A DNA stretch of 64,000 nt from the NCBI GenBank assembly GCA_012514505.1, contig JAAZAD010000276.1:1-64000 (forward strand), read 5' to 3'. The DNA comes from Rhodococcus sp. (in: high G+C Gram-positive bacteria) (GTDB lineage: Bacteria > Actinomycetota > Actinomycetes > Mycobacteriales > Mycobacteriaceae). Shown here piece after piece: positions 48,030-59,244 of the stretch. A model generated the notes under the pieces. It saw only the letters and a list, made by a program, of their open reading frames with translations, was not told the DNA's origin and made no database searches. The position numbers and the translations under genes were made by a program. Each line of letters starts with the position of its first letter. Position 1 is the stretch's first letter.

Positions 48030-50150
48030 ATGACACGTTGGGCCTCGCTAGTCGTCACCAGGAAGTGGTGGGTGCTGATTCTCGCCGTTCTCGCGGTGGT
48101 CGTGAGCGGTGTGTGGGGCACCGGCGTGTTCTCCAAGCTCAGTCAGGGTGGGTTCGTCGACCCGGCCAGCGAGTCCGCCGAGGTCGCGCGCATCGTCGAG
48201 GACAATCTGGGCCCCCAGACACCGAGCATCATCGCCATCTACACGCCACCCGAGGGCCAGACCGTCGAGGACATCGGTCCGGCGGTCACCGCGAATCTGA
48301 ACGAGTTCAGCAGCGAAGTGCCCACGCACTCGATCACGTCCTACTGGACCGCAGACCCGATGACGAAACCGTCGATGCTCTCCGAAGACGGCACCATGGC
48401 GTCGGCAGCGATCACCGTCGACCCGGACGCCGACATCAACATCGCCAACTTCAACGACCTGCTCCCCAAACTCGAAGTCGACGGCGTCGACGTCCAGTTC
48501 GCCGGCAACTCGACGGTCGGGGTCTCGTTCAGCAACCACCTGCAGAGCGACCTCATCCTCGCCGAAGCCATCGCCCTGCCGATCACTCTCGTGCTGTTGG
48601 TGTTCATCTTCGGTGGCTTGGTCGCCGCCGCGGTGCCGGTCTTCGTCGGCATACTCTCGATCCTCAGCGCCCTGGCCACACTGCGCGTGCTGACCCTGTT
48701 CACCGACGTCAGCACGTTCGCCATCAACGTCGCGTCCCTGCTCGGGCTGGGACTCGCGATCGACTACGGGCTGTTCGTCGTCGGACGGTTCCGCGAAGAA
48801 CTCGATGCTGGTGCCTCCCCGATCGAGGCCACCCGGCGCACCATCCTCACCGCCGGACGCACGATCATGTTCTCCGGACTACTGCTGATCTGCGCGTTCG
48901 CCGGCATGCTCGTGTTCCCACAGGACGTGATCAAGTCACTCGGATTCGGCGCGATCGCAGCCGTCGTCGGCGCCGCAGTCCTGTCGCTGACCGCGGTCCC
49001 CGCCCTGCTGGCGATCCTGGGTCACCGCATCAACGCACTGAGCTGGCGCAAGGGCGCGGCCCAGCGCGGCGAAGAACGGGCCCGCAAATTCTGGGGCACC
49101 GTCGTGACCCGTGTGATGGGCAAGCCGGTCGCGGTTGCCGTCACCATCACCATCGGCCTCCTGGTACTGGCCGCTCCCCTGACGAAAGCCACCCTCGGCG
49201 AGGTCACGTACACGGCACTGCCCGAGGGTGACCCGGCCCGCGTGGCGACCGACGTCCTCGTGAACGACTTCCCCACCACCGGCAACGGTGCGACCGTCAT
49301 CCTGCGCGGCACCGACGGCACCACCCCGACCCCCGCGGACGGACAGGCCGTCGTCGAGTCCGCGAGCGATATCGAAGGCGTCGGTCAGGTGACGCTGATC
49401 GGGTCGAATGCCGATCTCGCGGCCGTTCAGGTGACGTATTCGGAAGGTGCCGACGGCGACGAGCAGAGCAACGTCGTGTCGAGTCTGCGCGCGCTCGAGC
49501 CACCGGCAGGCACCGAACTTCTCGTCGGCGGTGGGCAGGCCACGGTGGACGACAGCAACGCGGCGATCACCGAGTGGTTGCCGGTGATGGTGGCGATCAT
49601 GGTGATCTCCACTCTCATCCTGTTGTTCCTCGCATTCGGGTCCGTCGTGTTGCCGATCAAGGCGGTGTTGATGGCCGGCATCAGCCTCGCCGCCACTTTC
49701 GGTGTGCTGACATGGGTCTTCCAGCTCGGGCACGGCGCGGAGTTGCTCAACGTGAGTCCGTCGGATCTCGAACCGACGTTCGTAGTGCTCATCATGGCTG
49801 TGGTGTTCGGTCTCTCCACCGACTACGAGGTGTTCTTGATGTCGCGCATGGTGGAAGCCCGTGCCGAAGGAATGTCCACCGAGGAAGCGGTGAAGTTCGG
49901 CGCCGAACGCACCGGACGCATCGTCACCGCAGCAGCCCTGCTGCTCATGATCGTCACGGGCGCGTTCGCGATCTCCGGCCTGTCCGTCATGCGATTCCTC
50001 GGAGTCGGCATGATCGTCGCCCTCATCGTCGACGCGACGGTGGTGCGCATGCTGTTGGTGCCGTCGCTGGTCAAGCTGATGGGTGAGGCGAACTGGTGGG
50101 CGCCGGCGTGGATGAAGCGCATCCATCAGAAAATCGGTATCGGGCACTAG
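48030..50150 (+). CDS. MMPL/RND-family transporter
   Basis: Two sterol-sensing-like TM bundles; LLGLGLAIDYGLFVVGRFREEL and VFGLSTDYEVFLMSRMVEAR. Confidence 0.93.
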   Translation: MTRWASLVVTRKWWVLILAVLAVVVSGVWGTGVFSKLSQGGFVDPASESAEVARIVEDNLGPQTPSIIAIYTPPEGQTVEDIGPAVTANLNEFSSEVPTHSITSYWTADPMTKPSMLSEDGTMASAAITVDPDADINIANFNDLLPKLEVDGVDVQFAGNSTVGVSFSNHLQSDLILAEAIALPITLVLLVFIFGGLVAAAVPVFVGILSILSALATLRVLTLFTDVSTFAINVASLLGLGLAIDYGLFVVGRFREELDAGASPIEATRRTILTAGRTIMFSGLLLICAFAGMLVFPQDVIKSLGFGAIAAVVGAAVLSLTAVPALLAILGHRINALSWRKGAAQRGEERARKFWGTVVTRVMGKPVAVAVTITIGLLVLAAPLTKATLGEVTYTALPEGDPARVATDVLVNDFPTTGNGATVILRGTDGTTPTPADGQAVVESASDIEGVGQVTLIGSNADLAAVQVTYSEGADGDEQSNVVSSLRALEPPAGTELLVGGGQATVDDSNAAITEWLPVMVAIMVISTLILLFLAFGSVVLPIKAVLMAGISLAATFGVLTWVFQLGHGAELLNVSPSDLEPTFVVLIMAVVFGLSTDYEVFLMSRMVEARAEGMSTEEAVKFGAERTGRIVTAAALLLMIVTGAFAISGLSVMRFLGVGMIVALIVDATVVRMLLVPSLVKLMGEANWWAPAWMKRIHQKIGIGH

Positions 50151-50182
50151 CCTCCGACCGTCCTGCGGCCTATGTTCGGGGA

Positions 50183-52168
50183 ATGACAACGTATGTAGTC
50201 ACCGGCGGAACCGGGTTCCTGGGCCGCAATGTGCTGGCCGAGTTGCTGCAGCAAGACGAGGACGCCCACGTCTACGTACTCGTCCGGCCGGGGTCTGTGC
50301 AGCGTTTGACGGACCTGGCGCAGCAGATTCCGGGCGGCGACAGCATCGAGCATCTCGTCGGAGACCTGACCGAACCGAATCTCGGGCTCGTGGATCCACC
50401 CGAGGCTGACCACGTACTGCATCTCGGTGCGATCTATGACCTGACGGCCGGTGAGGAACAGGCTGCCACCAACGTCGAGGGCACCCGGTCCGTAATCGAC
50501 TTGGCCCGACTACTCGGTGCAACCCTCCACCATGTCTCGTCCATTGCCGTGGCGGGAGACCACCGCGGGTTGTTCGACGAGGACGATTTCGATCTCGGCC
50601 AGAGCTTTCCCACCCCGTATCACCGCACGAAATTCGAGGCGGAGAAACTCGTCCGCGAATCCGGAGTGCGCCACCGCATCTACCGACCTTCGGCGATCGT
50701 CGGCAATTCGCTCACAGGCGAGATCGATAAAGTCGACGGGCCGTATTACCTGTTTCCCGCGATCGCTGCCCTGTCCAAACTTCCCCATGCGTTGCCGGTC
50801 GCCATTCCGGACCTCGGCACATCAAATGTCGTCCCCGTCGACTATGTGGCCCGCGCCCTCGTGAGGTTGATGGCGCAGCCCGGACTCGACGGCAGGACCT
50901 TCCATCTGGCCAACCCGAAACCCCAACCCATTCGGCAGATCTACTCGGCGCTCGCGGAAGCCTGCGGCGCTCCCTTACCCGTTGCGCAGGTGCCGCGCAG
51001 TCTCGTTCGGCCCTTCATGGAGCCAACGTCGATCGGGGCTATCGACGCAGGACGCGCAATCGCGCTGAAGTCCCTCGGGATACCGCCCGCGTTGCTCGAC
51101 ACCATGACATTGCCCACGTTCGGTACCGAGGCGACCCGTAAAGCCTTGGACGGCAGTGGTATCGAAGTACCCCAGTTCGATACGTACGCGGCCACCTTGT
51201 GGAACTACTGGCGCGAGAACCTCGACCCCAATCGGGCCCGACGCAGGAATCCGCGCGGGCCGCTCGTGGGTCGGCACATCGTGATCACCGGTGCGTCCTC
51301 GGGAATCGGGGAGAGTTCTGCCTTCGCGCTCGCCGACGAAGGCGCGACGGTTCTGCTTCTCGCCCGACGAGTGGACGAACTCGATCGGGTGGTGAAGCAG
51401 ATTCGCGCAGACGGCGGCAACGCGCACGCCTATCCGTGCGATATCACCGACACCGAGTCCGTAGATCGCACCGTGGCAACGATTCTCGACGAACACGACC
51501 ACGTGGACATGCTGGTGAACAATGCCGGCCGATCCATCAGGCGGGGGATCTACCATTCGACCGACCGACTGCACGATTACGAACGCACCATGGCGGTCAA
51601 CTACTTCGGCGCCGTTCGAATGATTCTTGCGCTCCTTCCCCAGATGCGGGCGCGACGCTTCGGTCATATCGTGAATATCAGCAGCGCCGGTGTGCAAGCG
51701 GCAACCCCACGATTCTCGGCGTATGTCGCCAGCAAGTCGGCATTGGACGGTTTCACCGATGTCGCGGCAACCGAGACACTTTCGGACGGCATTACGTTTA
51801 CGACCATCCACATGCCGCTGGTCCGAACACCGATGATCGCGCCGACCGAGCAGTACAACTCCGGCCCCGCCACCAGTCCCGAAGTTGCCGCTCGCATGGT
51901 GGTCCGCGCCCTCGTCGAACGCCCGAAGCGAATCGACGTGGCCCTCGGAACGCTGGCCGACTACGGCAGCTTCTTCGCTCCCCACACCAAAGACCTGATA
52001 CTTCACCGGCTGTACAAGATGTTTCCCGATTCGCCCGCAGCCCGCGGCGAGAAGCCCGCGGACACGGCACCGAAACCCGCGAAGCAGGGCATTACCAGCC
52101 CGATACCGCCCATCGTCGGCGACGTGGTCCGGAAGGTGGGGAACCTCCTTCCGGGTGTCCACTGGTGA
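50183..52168 (+). CDS. Two-domain SDR oxidoreductase (acyl-CoA-reductase-like)
   Basis: N-terminal extended SDR TYVVTGGTGFLGRNVLAELL; C-terminal classical SDR HIVITGASSGIGESSAFALADEGA...YVASKSALDGF. Confidence 0.88.
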   Translation: MTTYVVTGGTGFLGRNVLAELLQQDEDAHVYVLVRPGSVQRLTDLAQQIPGGDSIEHLVGDLTEPNLGLVDPPEADHVLHLGAIYDLTAGEEQAATNVEGTRSVIDLARLLGATLHHVSSIAVAGDHRGLFDEDDFDLGQSFPTPYHRTKFEAEKLVRESGVRHRIYRPSAIVGNSLTGEIDKVDGPYYLFPAIAALSKLPHALPVAIPDLGTSNVVPVDYVARALVRLMAQPGLDGRTFHLANPKPQPIRQIYSALAEACGAPLPVAQVPRSLVRPFMEPTSIGAIDAGRAIALKSLGIPPALLDTMTLPTFGTEATRKALDGSGIEVPQFDTYAATLWNYWRENLDPNRARRRNPRGPLVGRHIVITGASSGIGESSAFALADEGATVLLLARRVDELDRVVKQIRADGGNAHAYPCDITDTESVDRTVATILDEHDHVDMLVNNAGRSIRRGIYHSTDRLHDYERTMAVNYFGAVRMILALLPQMRARRFGHIVNISSAGVQAATPRFSAYVASKSALDGFTDVAATETLSDGITFTTIHMPLVRTPMIAPTEQYNSGPATSPEVAARMVVRALVERPKRIDVALGTLADYGSFFAPHTKDLILHRLYKMFPDSPAARGEKPADTAPKPAKQGITSPIPPIVGDVVRKVGNLLPGVHW

Positions 52169-52169
52169 A

Positions 52170-53072
52170 CTACAGCGTCCGAACCTTCCGAGCTGCGAAG
52201 GACTTCACGGGTTTGGGCGCCGCACCACAACTCGCCGGGCGGGGTGGCAACTCCGTTTCCTCGATGTCGACCGACCACCGGCGTCCATCCGCGTGAGTCA
52301 CCGTGTCGCCGTCGACGCTCAGCTCGTTCACGCCCGCTTCCACCTGGTTCCGGACGGCCATCTCTGCGACTTGACCACGCGGATCCCACACGCTCCGGCC
52401 GCGTAGCCCTTCGAACTGCACCGCCCCACGGCGTGCCGCATGCATCGCCGCAGCACTCTCGGCCTCCCCCAGTCGGCCGTAGGTGTAGCCGGTCGGCAGC
52501 AGAATCATCGACGGTGCGAAGCGGTGGCCTCCGGTGTGCGAGCACTCCCACACATCGGTGCCGAACACCGAGACCAGGGCGGCAGCGACGGGGCGACCAA
52601 AGACAGCGCAGCACTGGTCGCGTTTGCCGTGCGCGCACACCAACGCGATGGGGCCGTCCACACGGGTACCGATGCCGGGCGCATCTCCGCCGACGAGAGA
52701 GAAGTCCAGGTCGAGCAACGCCGCAGGATCTGGAATCTCCAGGCGCTCACACCACGACCGGTCCGGGTGCGACTGCGCCAGCAGAACGGTGTGCGCACGG
52801 CGCTCCGCTGTGCCCCCGGACAGGGTGCTGCGGCCCGGGCGCCTGATGAACATGATCCGCACCCCTGCGGCGTCCGCCCGGTCCCGCAAAGCTTCGGCCA
52901 GGTCGGTGCCCAGCGCCGATCCGTCCAGGACGTCCCGGCCCCAACCTCCTGGAAACTCCACGCACACCCAACCGGTGACCTGTGCCGCCGTGCCGGCGAG
53001 TGGCTCGTCCCGCGCAGATATGGCGGAACACCTCGGCACCCCAGCTTCCATCACGACGCCAGCTTCCATCAC
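52170..53072 (-). CDS. Sucrase/ferredoxin-like protein
   Basis: LVCAHGKRDQCCAVFGRPVAAAL...WECSHTGGHRFAPSMILLPTGYTYGRL. Confidence 0.9.
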   Translation of the reverse strand: MMEAGVVMEAGVPRCSAISARDEPLAGTAAQVTGWVCVEFPGGWGRDVLDGSALGTDLAEALRDRADAAGVRIMFIRRPGRSTLSGGTAERRAHTVLLAQSHPDRSWCERLEIPDPAALLDLDFSLVGGDAPGIGTRVDGPIALVCAHGKRDQCCAVFGRPVAAALVSVFGTDVWECSHTGGHRFAPSMILLPTGYTYGRLGEAESAAAMHAARRGAVQFEGLRGRSVWDPRGQVAEMAVRNQVEAGVNELSVDGDTVTHADGRRWSVDIEETELPPRPASCGAAPKPVKSFAARKVRTL

Positions 53073-53084
53073 GACGCCATTGTC

Positions 53085-53660
53085 TCAGTCGTGGAACTTC
53101 CGCTTCTCGGCGAGTTGTTGCACGAACTTCTCGATCCGGCGGGCACGGGTCTCGGGACGTTTGGCGTCTTGCAACCGGTAGAAGATGGCGTACCGGTTCT
53201 GACTGTTCAAGGTTTCGAAGAACGCGGCAGCCTCCGGGCTGCGAGACAGTGCTTCGAGGAAGTCGTCCGGCATCTTCGCGTTCTTCGGTCCGTCGTACGC
53301 CCTGTCCCAGCGACCGTCTGCCTTGGCGCGCTCGACCTCGACGGCACCTGCCGGCTCGAGCAGTCCTTGCTCCGCCAGTGCGGTCACCAAGTCACAGTTC
53401 CGCTTGGACCACGGACTCGTCGGCTTACGCGGAGTGAAGCGCTGCACGAACCAATCGTCGTCGATGCGTTTGGCCCGGCTGTCGATCCACCCGAAGCACA
53501 GGGCGACTTCAAGTGCCTGCGCATAGTCGATGGAGGTTTGGGCAGACGACTTCTTCGCCATCTTCAACTCGAGCCCCGGCGACGAATCATGGTGCGCCGC
53601 CAGCCAAGTGCGGAACTCGGACTGGTCGGCGAACAGTTCGACGGGCAGATCCTGCGGCAT
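53085..53660 (-). CDS. YdeI/OmpD-associated family protein
   Basis: ALEVALCFGWIDSRAKRIDDDWFVQRFTPRKPTSPWSKRN. Confidence 0.9.
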   Translation of the reverse strand: MPQDLPVELFADQSEFRTWLAAHHDSSPGLELKMAKKSSAQTSIDYAQALEVALCFGWIDSRAKRIDDDWFVQRFTPRKPTSPWSKRNCDLVTALAEQGLLEPAGAVEVERAKADGRWDRAYDGPKNAKMPDDFLEALSRSPEAAAFFETLNSQNRYAIFYRLQDAKRPETRARRIEKFVQQLAEKRKFHD

Positions 53661-53669
53661 GAACCGAAT

Positions 53670-54188
53670 CTACCGACGACCCGGCGCCTTCGCCCAAACT
53701 CGAACGAATCCCTGGGACAGATACCCCAAAGTGCCCAACGCCAGAACCCATTTCGTGACGCTGACCGTGGACGTCGCGCGCACGGTCGTGTCGGTAATGG
53801 CCTCTCGGTGGTCGAGGAGATACAGCCCGACCGCGTTCTCGAGGTAGTCGCCGGCTGCCGCCGCAACCGGGGCGGTCGTCAGCACCCGGCGAGTGGTCGG
53901 CGACATCGGCGTCAGCTCGGCGAGCCTTTTCACCCCGGTCGTCAGAGCCGTCGCGTAGATCACCGGATGCACGAAGTCCAGGTAGAAGTGGCGGCGGTAC
54001 CGCACCTTCTCTTCCGCATCCATCTTGTCGAGGACCTCGGTATATGCGCGAGCCGAGAAGGCGGTCTGCCCCTCGAGCACTCGGGGCGCCGCCGATCCGA
54101 GGGTGCGGACGAGGTTTGCCTGCGACACAACGAAAAGCACGGACCAGCCGATGAACTTGCGGTCGAGGGACGTGAGCTGAAGCGACAT
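53670..54188 (-). CDS. Hypothetical membrane protein
   Basis: 172 aa with hydrophobic segments; no family recognised. Confidence 0.65.
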   Translation of the reverse strand: MSLQLTSLDRKFIGWSVLFVVSQANLVRTLGSAAPRVLEGQTAFSARAYTEVLDKMDAEEKVRYRRHFYLDFVHPVIYATALTTGVKRLAELTPMSPTTRRVLTTAPVAAAAGDYLENAVGLYLLDHREAITDTTVRATSTVSVTKWVLALGTLGYLSQGFVRVWAKAPGRR

Positions 54189-54236
54189 CGCTCGATCATG
54201 TCAGGCTGCCAGGGCCTTCTCCACCTGCCGCGCCCT

Positions 54237-55208
54237 CTACCCCGCAGCGTTGGTCAGTGCGGCCGCGTCCTCCTCACCGAACTTCTCTTCCAACGTCTCC
54301 GGTGAGTAGTCCAAGTCGATCTCTTCGACGGGCCTACCGCGCGCAGATTCGATGGCAGACAGTCGACGCTGCGCACGATCTGCCGCGTAGGTGATGAACT
54401 CCTGTTCGTCGAGACCGAACGGCTGCTCCTCGAACTGGTTGTTGACCCAATCGATCATGCCGAGCGCGAGCGGCATCAACTCACCCATCCGCTCCTGCAC
54501 GACGTTCCAGTTGCTGTCGTCTGCTGCGACGTGCCGGCGGCAGGTGAACGTGCCCCAGGCCATGTGACGGCGCTCGTCGTCACCGATCCGCTTGATGAGC
54601 TCCTGCATGCCCGGGAGAATTCCCCGAGTGGCACACACCTTCTGCCAGGCGTAGTAGCCGGTGAGCGCGAGGCTGCCCTCGATGACGTGGTTGTAGGTGA
54701 CGCTGGCCCTGATCTGGTTGGCCGGGCTCGGGTCGGTTTCGAGAACGCCGAGTGATCCCGGCAACTCCTCGTAGAACAACTGGCGGTAGTACGGGTTGTC
54801 GGCAACGTACGGGTGCAGATCTCCCGTGAGGCCGACCGCGTCCATCCACAGCCGAAACACCTGCGTGTGCTTGGCCTCTTCGAAACAGAACTGGGTCAGA
54901 TACATCTCGTCGCCGAACCTGCCCTCGGCGGCCATCGCCTTCATGAACGGTTGAATGTCCTCGGTGACCGCTTCCTCACCGGCGATGAACTGGGCAACCA
55001 GGAAGGTCGAACTGCGCTGCTGTTCGCTGTTGAGCTCGGCCCAGTCGGCGGCGTCCTGAGTGAAGTCGATGTCGATCGGATTCCAGAACTTGGCGTTGCC
55101 CTTGGTGAAGAGCCGGAGCGGAAACGCGTCCCAGTTGAATCCTCCGGACCGAAGGGACGTGAACCCGTCCCTGGTGTGAGGGGGACTGTGCGGAGTAATG
55201 GCCGTCAT
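54237..55208 (-). CDS. R2-like ligand-binding oxidase / ferritin-like (NrdF-like) protein
   Basis: [19 protein letters not shown]...[20 protein letters not shown]...[21 protein letters not shown]. Confidence 0.88.
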   Translation of the reverse strand: MTAITPHSPPHTRDGFTSLRSGGFNWDAFPLRLFTKGNAKFWNPIDIDFTQDAADWAELNSEQQRSSTFLVAQFIAGEEAVTEDIQPFMKAMAAEGRFGDEMYLTQFCFEEAKHTQVFRLWMDAVGLTGDLHPYVADNPYYRQLFYEELPGSLGVLETDPSPANQIRASVTYNHVIEGSLALTGYYAWQKVCATRGILPGMQELIKRIGDDERRHMAWGTFTCRRHVAADDSNWNVVQERMGELMPLALGMIDWVNNQFEEQPFGLDEQEFITYAADRAQRRLSAIESARGRPVEEIDLDYSPETLEEKFGEEDAAALTNAAG

Positions 55209-55270
55209 TGTGTGCCTTCTTCCCGACGTGCAGAACCGTATGAGGACGCCCTGCGGCCTCGGCCTCCACG

Positions 55271-56071
55271 CTAGTCCCGACCGACCTCCCAGGTGTCCGA
55301 TTCCACAGACCGATCGGTGTCCATAATCTCCGACATCAGGAACGGAACCGTGACGGCAGCGAACTCGCGAAAACGGTCGCGGTGAATGCTGTGCCCGCAC
55401 GAGAAAGACGCGACACGGCACTGCGGAATTGCTTCGACAAGCGCTTCGAGGCGCTGCGGATCGACCATTCCGCGCGGCCCACCGCGAAGGAGCAACATAT
55501 CCGACCGGATCGCACCGAGCCCCTCCCACCACTGCGGGTTGGGACGCCGAAACTGTTCCATCGCCGTGCCGGTCATGCTTCGGTCGAACGCGAACACCGC
55601 ACGCGGATGACGTACCAGACTCGTCGTCGCATGCCACAACTCCGGGACGGACGGGAGTCTGCCGGCGAAAACCTGCTCGGGATCGCCCGGCCGCAGTGGA
55701 ATCGGAGCCTCCTCGGCCACGATGCGCCGAGCCAACTCGGGACGGATCTGCGCAGCGACCGTCGCCGCGTGTCCGCCGAGCGAGTGCCCCACCATGTCGA
55801 CCCGGTCGAATCCCAGTTCGTCACACAGACCCACGAGGTCCTCGGCGAACTCGGCGAAACGGTAGGACGCTGCGCGGGCACTACGCCCGTGCCCGCGCAG
55901 GTCCGGTGCAATCACATGCCGGCCGTGGTCGGCCAACATCCGCGCGAATCGTTCCCAGGTACTGCTGTCGCCACCCATTCCGTGGACGAGGACGACCGGG
56001 ACACCGCCCGAATCCGCGCCGAACTCGCGGTAGGCCATGTCGATGCCGGTACTGGTCCTCGTTGTTCTCAC
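55271..56071 (-). CDS. Alpha/beta hydrolase
   Basis: [18 protein letters not shown]...[12 protein letters not shown]. Confidence 0.92.
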   Translation of the reverse strand: MRTTRTSTGIDMAYREFGADSGGVPVVLVHGMGGDSSTWERFARMLADHGRHVIAPDLRGHGRSARAASYRFAEFAEDLVGLCDELGFDRVDMVGHSLGGHAATVAAQIRPELARRIVAEEAPIPLRPGDPEQVFAGRLPSVPELWHATTSLVRHPRAVFAFDRSMTGTAMEQFRRPNPQWWEGLGAIRSDMLLLRGGPRGMVDPQRLEALVEAIPQCRVASFSCGHSIHRDRFREFAAVTVPFLMSEIMDTDRSVESDTWEVGRD

Positions 56072-56102
56072 GAGTTCTCAGGGTAGGCGCTCAGGAACAC
56101 TG

Positions 56103-56510
56103 TCAGGCGGGACCCCAGCCCCCGTACGGCACGGTGATGATCTCCATGTAGTTACCCGACGGATCGAGAAAGTAGACGCCCCGCCCACCGTCGTTGGTGT
56201 TGAAGGTGCCGGGTTCGGATTGGCGCGGGTCGGCCCAATGCTCTTGTCCGCGCTCGACGATCTTTCCGTAAATGCGATCGAAGTCGTCCTCACCGACCAA
56301 GAATGCGTAGTGCTGAGGTGGGAAGTCGACGGGCGGCTCTGCGTAGTCGAGCGTCACGCAGTTGTCGAGTTTCACCGACAGGAAGAACCCTGCCGACACC
56401 GGCGCCGGTAAATCGAAGAGTTCCGTCAGGAACCAGGCCGATTCCTTCTTGTCGCGCGCAGCGACGATGGTGTGGTTGAACGAAATGTTCGTGCTGGATG
56501 AACTACTCAT
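56103..56510 (-). CDS. VOC family protein
   Basis: ISFNHTIVAARDKKESAWFLTELFDLP...GVYFLDPSGNYMEIIT. Confidence 0.9.
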   Translation of the reverse strand: MSSSSSTNISFNHTIVAARDKKESAWFLTELFDLPAPVSAGFFLSVKLDNCVTLDYAEPPVDFPPQHYAFLVGEDDFDRIYGKIVERGQEHWADPRQSEPGTFNTNDGGRGVYFLDPSGNYMEIITVPYGGWGPA

Positions 56511-56613
56511 GTGTGTCCCCTTGGGGGGTACGACGCCTCCATGCCTGACGCAGTCCGTCATCGACACGCGACGTTGCAGTCAGGAAATCATGCGGCACAA
56601 GACTTCGCAACCG

Positions 56614-58182
56614 TCACTCGTAGATGCCTTCGACCGACCACTGTCCCTCGTCCCAGATCAGCAGCAATGCTCGTGATTTCTCGAGCAGCACTTGCGCTCT
56701 GGCTGCGGTGCGGGAATCGGCAGGGTCCCACCAGCGTTCGTCGATCGGCCAGGGGCCGGCCCAGCCCGTCACCGCCCATTCACGGCTACCCCACCGCAGC
56801 TGTTCAGGTTCGGCATCGAAGAAGCCACGTGCGGTGACCGTCACCGGAACACCGTGCGCGCCGGTCATCGACACCGAGGGTGGCGACTCCAGGACAGCGG
56901 TGGGCGAGGGTTCGGGGAGTCTGCCTGGCCACGGCTGCGCAGGGTCACGGGCGGGGATCCGTTCGTCCCCCAAGGGCAGCAGGGTGATTCGCTCCGAAGG
57001 ACCTCTCCCCCCACTCAGCACACCGACCTGAACGGATTCCCCACCGAGCAGCCCTTGCACACGTACCAGCGCTCGTCGGGCTCGTTCTTCCTCTTCACCG
57101 ACACCGCCCCACAACCCTTGCTGCAAAGCCCCCGACGCCACCACTTCCACCGGCTCGAGTCGCAGCACCGCGATGCCTGCGGTGGGGCGCGTGTCGGTTC
57201 GGCCGGTGAGCCATCCGTCCAACTGCCACCGCACCCGATCCGCGGTCGCTTCCGGAGTCAACGGCTCGGCGCACCGCCAGGTGCGTGCCATCTGCTCCCC
57301 GTTGGCGGTGGTTGCCGACACCGTGAGCCGCGTACACGCCACCCCGGCCGCAGACAGTGCGCGGTGGAGTTTCTCCGCGAGAGCCCGGCCGGCGAATGCC
57401 GCGGCATCCACTCGTTCCAGGATCGGATCGCAGCGATATTCGACGTCCAGATCCGGTGGCAGCACGCGCGCCGACGGCGGTCGTTCCGGTTCCCCCCTTG
57501 CTGCGCGATGCGCCAGCACCGCATCGGTTCCGAATCTCGAGGCAACATCTACTGCGGGCAGTGCCGCGAATGCTCCGATCGTGCGAATCCCGAGTCTGTG
57601 CAGCAAATCCACCAGTTCGCCGCGACGCGGGTCGGACAGGCTGGGCTCTGCAGCGAGCTCTCGCATCGGAAGCGGAGCGAGGAATTTCGCGCCCGTACCT
57701 GCCGGAACGATCACTCCGCGCCGCGCCGCGATCACAGCCGTGGACAACTGATCTGCGATGCCCACCTGACATTCGACACCTCGGGCGGAAACCTCGTCCA
57801 CCAATCGTTCCGCCGCCACTTCCTCCGAACCGAAGTACCGGCGCACGCCACGCGCAGAAAGCACCACCAGACCGGATCTCAACACCTCCGTGCCAGGCGC
57901 TACCGCATCGACGGCTGCCGCCACAGGCTCGAACAATCGCGCATCGCGATCCGGATCCCCCTGCGCCACGTACAACTGCGGGCAGCGGGACTGCGCTTCA
58001 CGTCGACGCAGACCACGGTGCACTCCTTCCGACCTCGCCTTCGCGGAGCAGGCGATCACACGATTGGCCGACAACACAGCCACCGGGGACACCGGCGACA
58101 GATCAACGGCCGCCGCTGCGGCAATGGCCGGCCAGTCCGGGCACCACAGCGCCAGAACCCTGCTGCCACCTATCCCGCTCAC
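56614..58182 (-). CDS. imuB: Y-family-like DNA polymerase accessory ImuB
   Basis: GTG start 58182 overlapping the imuA' stop; [16 protein letters not shown]..., [23 protein letters not shown]. Confidence 0.92.
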   Translation of the reverse strand: MSGIGGSRVLALWCPDWPAIAAAAAVDLSPVSPVAVLSANRVIACSAKARSEGVHRGLRRREAQSRCPQLYVAQGDPDRDARLFEPVAAAVDAVAPGTEVLRSGLVVLSARGVRRYFGSEEVAAERLVDEVSARGVECQVGIADQLSTAVIAARRGVIVPAGTGAKFLAPLPMRELAAEPSLSDPRRGELVDLLHRLGIRTIGAFAALPAVDVASRFGTDAVLAHRAARGEPERPPSARVLPPDLDVEYRCDPILERVDAAAFAGRALAEKLHRALSAAGVACTRLTVSATTANGEQMARTWRCAEPLTPEATADRVRWQLDGWLTGRTDTRPTAGIAVLRLEPVEVVASGALQQGLWGGVGEEEERARRALVRVQGLLGGESVQVGVLSGGRGPSERITLLPLGDERIPARDPAQPWPGRLPEPSPTAVLESPPSVSMTGAHGVPVTVTARGFFDAEPEQLRWGSREWAVTGWAGPWPIDERWWDPADSRTAARAQVLLEKSRALLLIWDEGQWSVEGIYE

Positions 58183-59018
58183 AGGCTCGACACCTCCGCC
58201 GGACAGGCCGCCGCAGGGTCGGTGTTCGATACCGTCCATTCCACTTTTCCGCGCGCCGACGCCACGTCCACCCTCGTCGACCGAGGCTGAAACGAACGGC
58301 CCCGCACGTGCACGTCCAGTCCGATCGAGCGCAGACGCCCCCGCCCCTGTTCTCCCAGTCCGGAATATCCCTGGACCCGGGCGTCCAATCGCACTTCGGC
58401 GCCGTCCCAGCGCCCGTCCGTCACCACGAGGGTGGAGTTCTTGCTCCGGGCACGCGCCACCACCGCGCGTGCCCGCGTAGGTGACACGGAGGCGCCACCC
58501 AGCCCCAGCACCACCAGGTCCATGCCGTCGAGGAGAACCGCAGCGATCTCCACCGGATCGGTCCCCGGGTCGGGGATCAACGCCAACCGCTCCAGACGGG
58601 CACCCATCTCGACAGCCGCCAGCAACCCCAGCCGAGGATGTCCGATCACCGCGACGTGCCCACCGCTTGCCGTCACCGATGCGATCACCCCGAGCAGAAG
58701 CGAAGTGGCACCCGAGCACGACACCACCGAACCCCGAGCCAACCCGCCCCGGGGAAGAATCCCGGCGAGCGCAGAAGGAACCGGCAGAACCTCCACGGGG
58801 GCAACTCCGGCCATCGGAACACCGTCGGCATTGCCAGGCACCGCATCGAACCGCTCCGCAACCGACTCGCCACGAGACGGCACCGCAGCGATACGCCGAC
58901 GCAGGTGTTCGAGTCGTTCCTGCCGTGACATTCCCGACAGGGACAACCCCGACGGCGACAACCCCGCCAGGTCCGACGATCCGGTGGCACCCACTGCCTC
59001 GACTGCTGCATCAACCAC
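58179..59018 (-). CDS. ImuA'-like mutasome protein
   Basis: [19 protein letters not shown]...[39 protein letters not shown]; operonic with imuB. Confidence 0.87.
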   Translation of the reverse strand: MVDAAVEAVGATGSSDLAGLSPSGLSLSGMSRQERLEHLRRRIAAVPSRGESVAERFDAVPGNADGVPMAGVAPVEVLPVPSALAGILPRGGLARGSVVSCSGATSLLLGVIASVTASGGHVAVIGHPRLGLLAAVEMGARLERLALIPDPGTDPVEIAAVLLDGMDLVVLGLGGASVSPTRARAVVARARSKNSTLVVTDGRWDGAEVRLDARVQGYSGLGEQGRGRLRSIGLDVHVRGRSFQPRSTRVDVASARGKVEWTVSNTDPAAACPAEVSSL

Positions 59019-59121
59019 ACGACACCCCTACAACCAGCACTGATCAACCGTTCACGGCGAAACCGTTCCGGCACTACAAGCGATCGGCTGTCACGGGGAA
59101 GACGCGACTCGACTCACTGAT

Positions 59122-59137
59122 TCGAACGTATATTCGA
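59122..59137. promoter_or_regulatory. LexA/SOS box upstream of imuA'-imuB
   Basis: TCGAACGTATATTCGA, one mismatch to TCGAAC-N4-GTTCGA. Confidence 0.8.
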
Positions 59138-59244
59138 ACCATTCTCAGTAAAGCCCCTCCCCTCCCGCACGTCAAGCGAGACGAAAACCACTGCCAGAGA
59201 GCTGGGAGGAAGAGAGCCGACGCCGCATCCTCTAACCTGAACCC

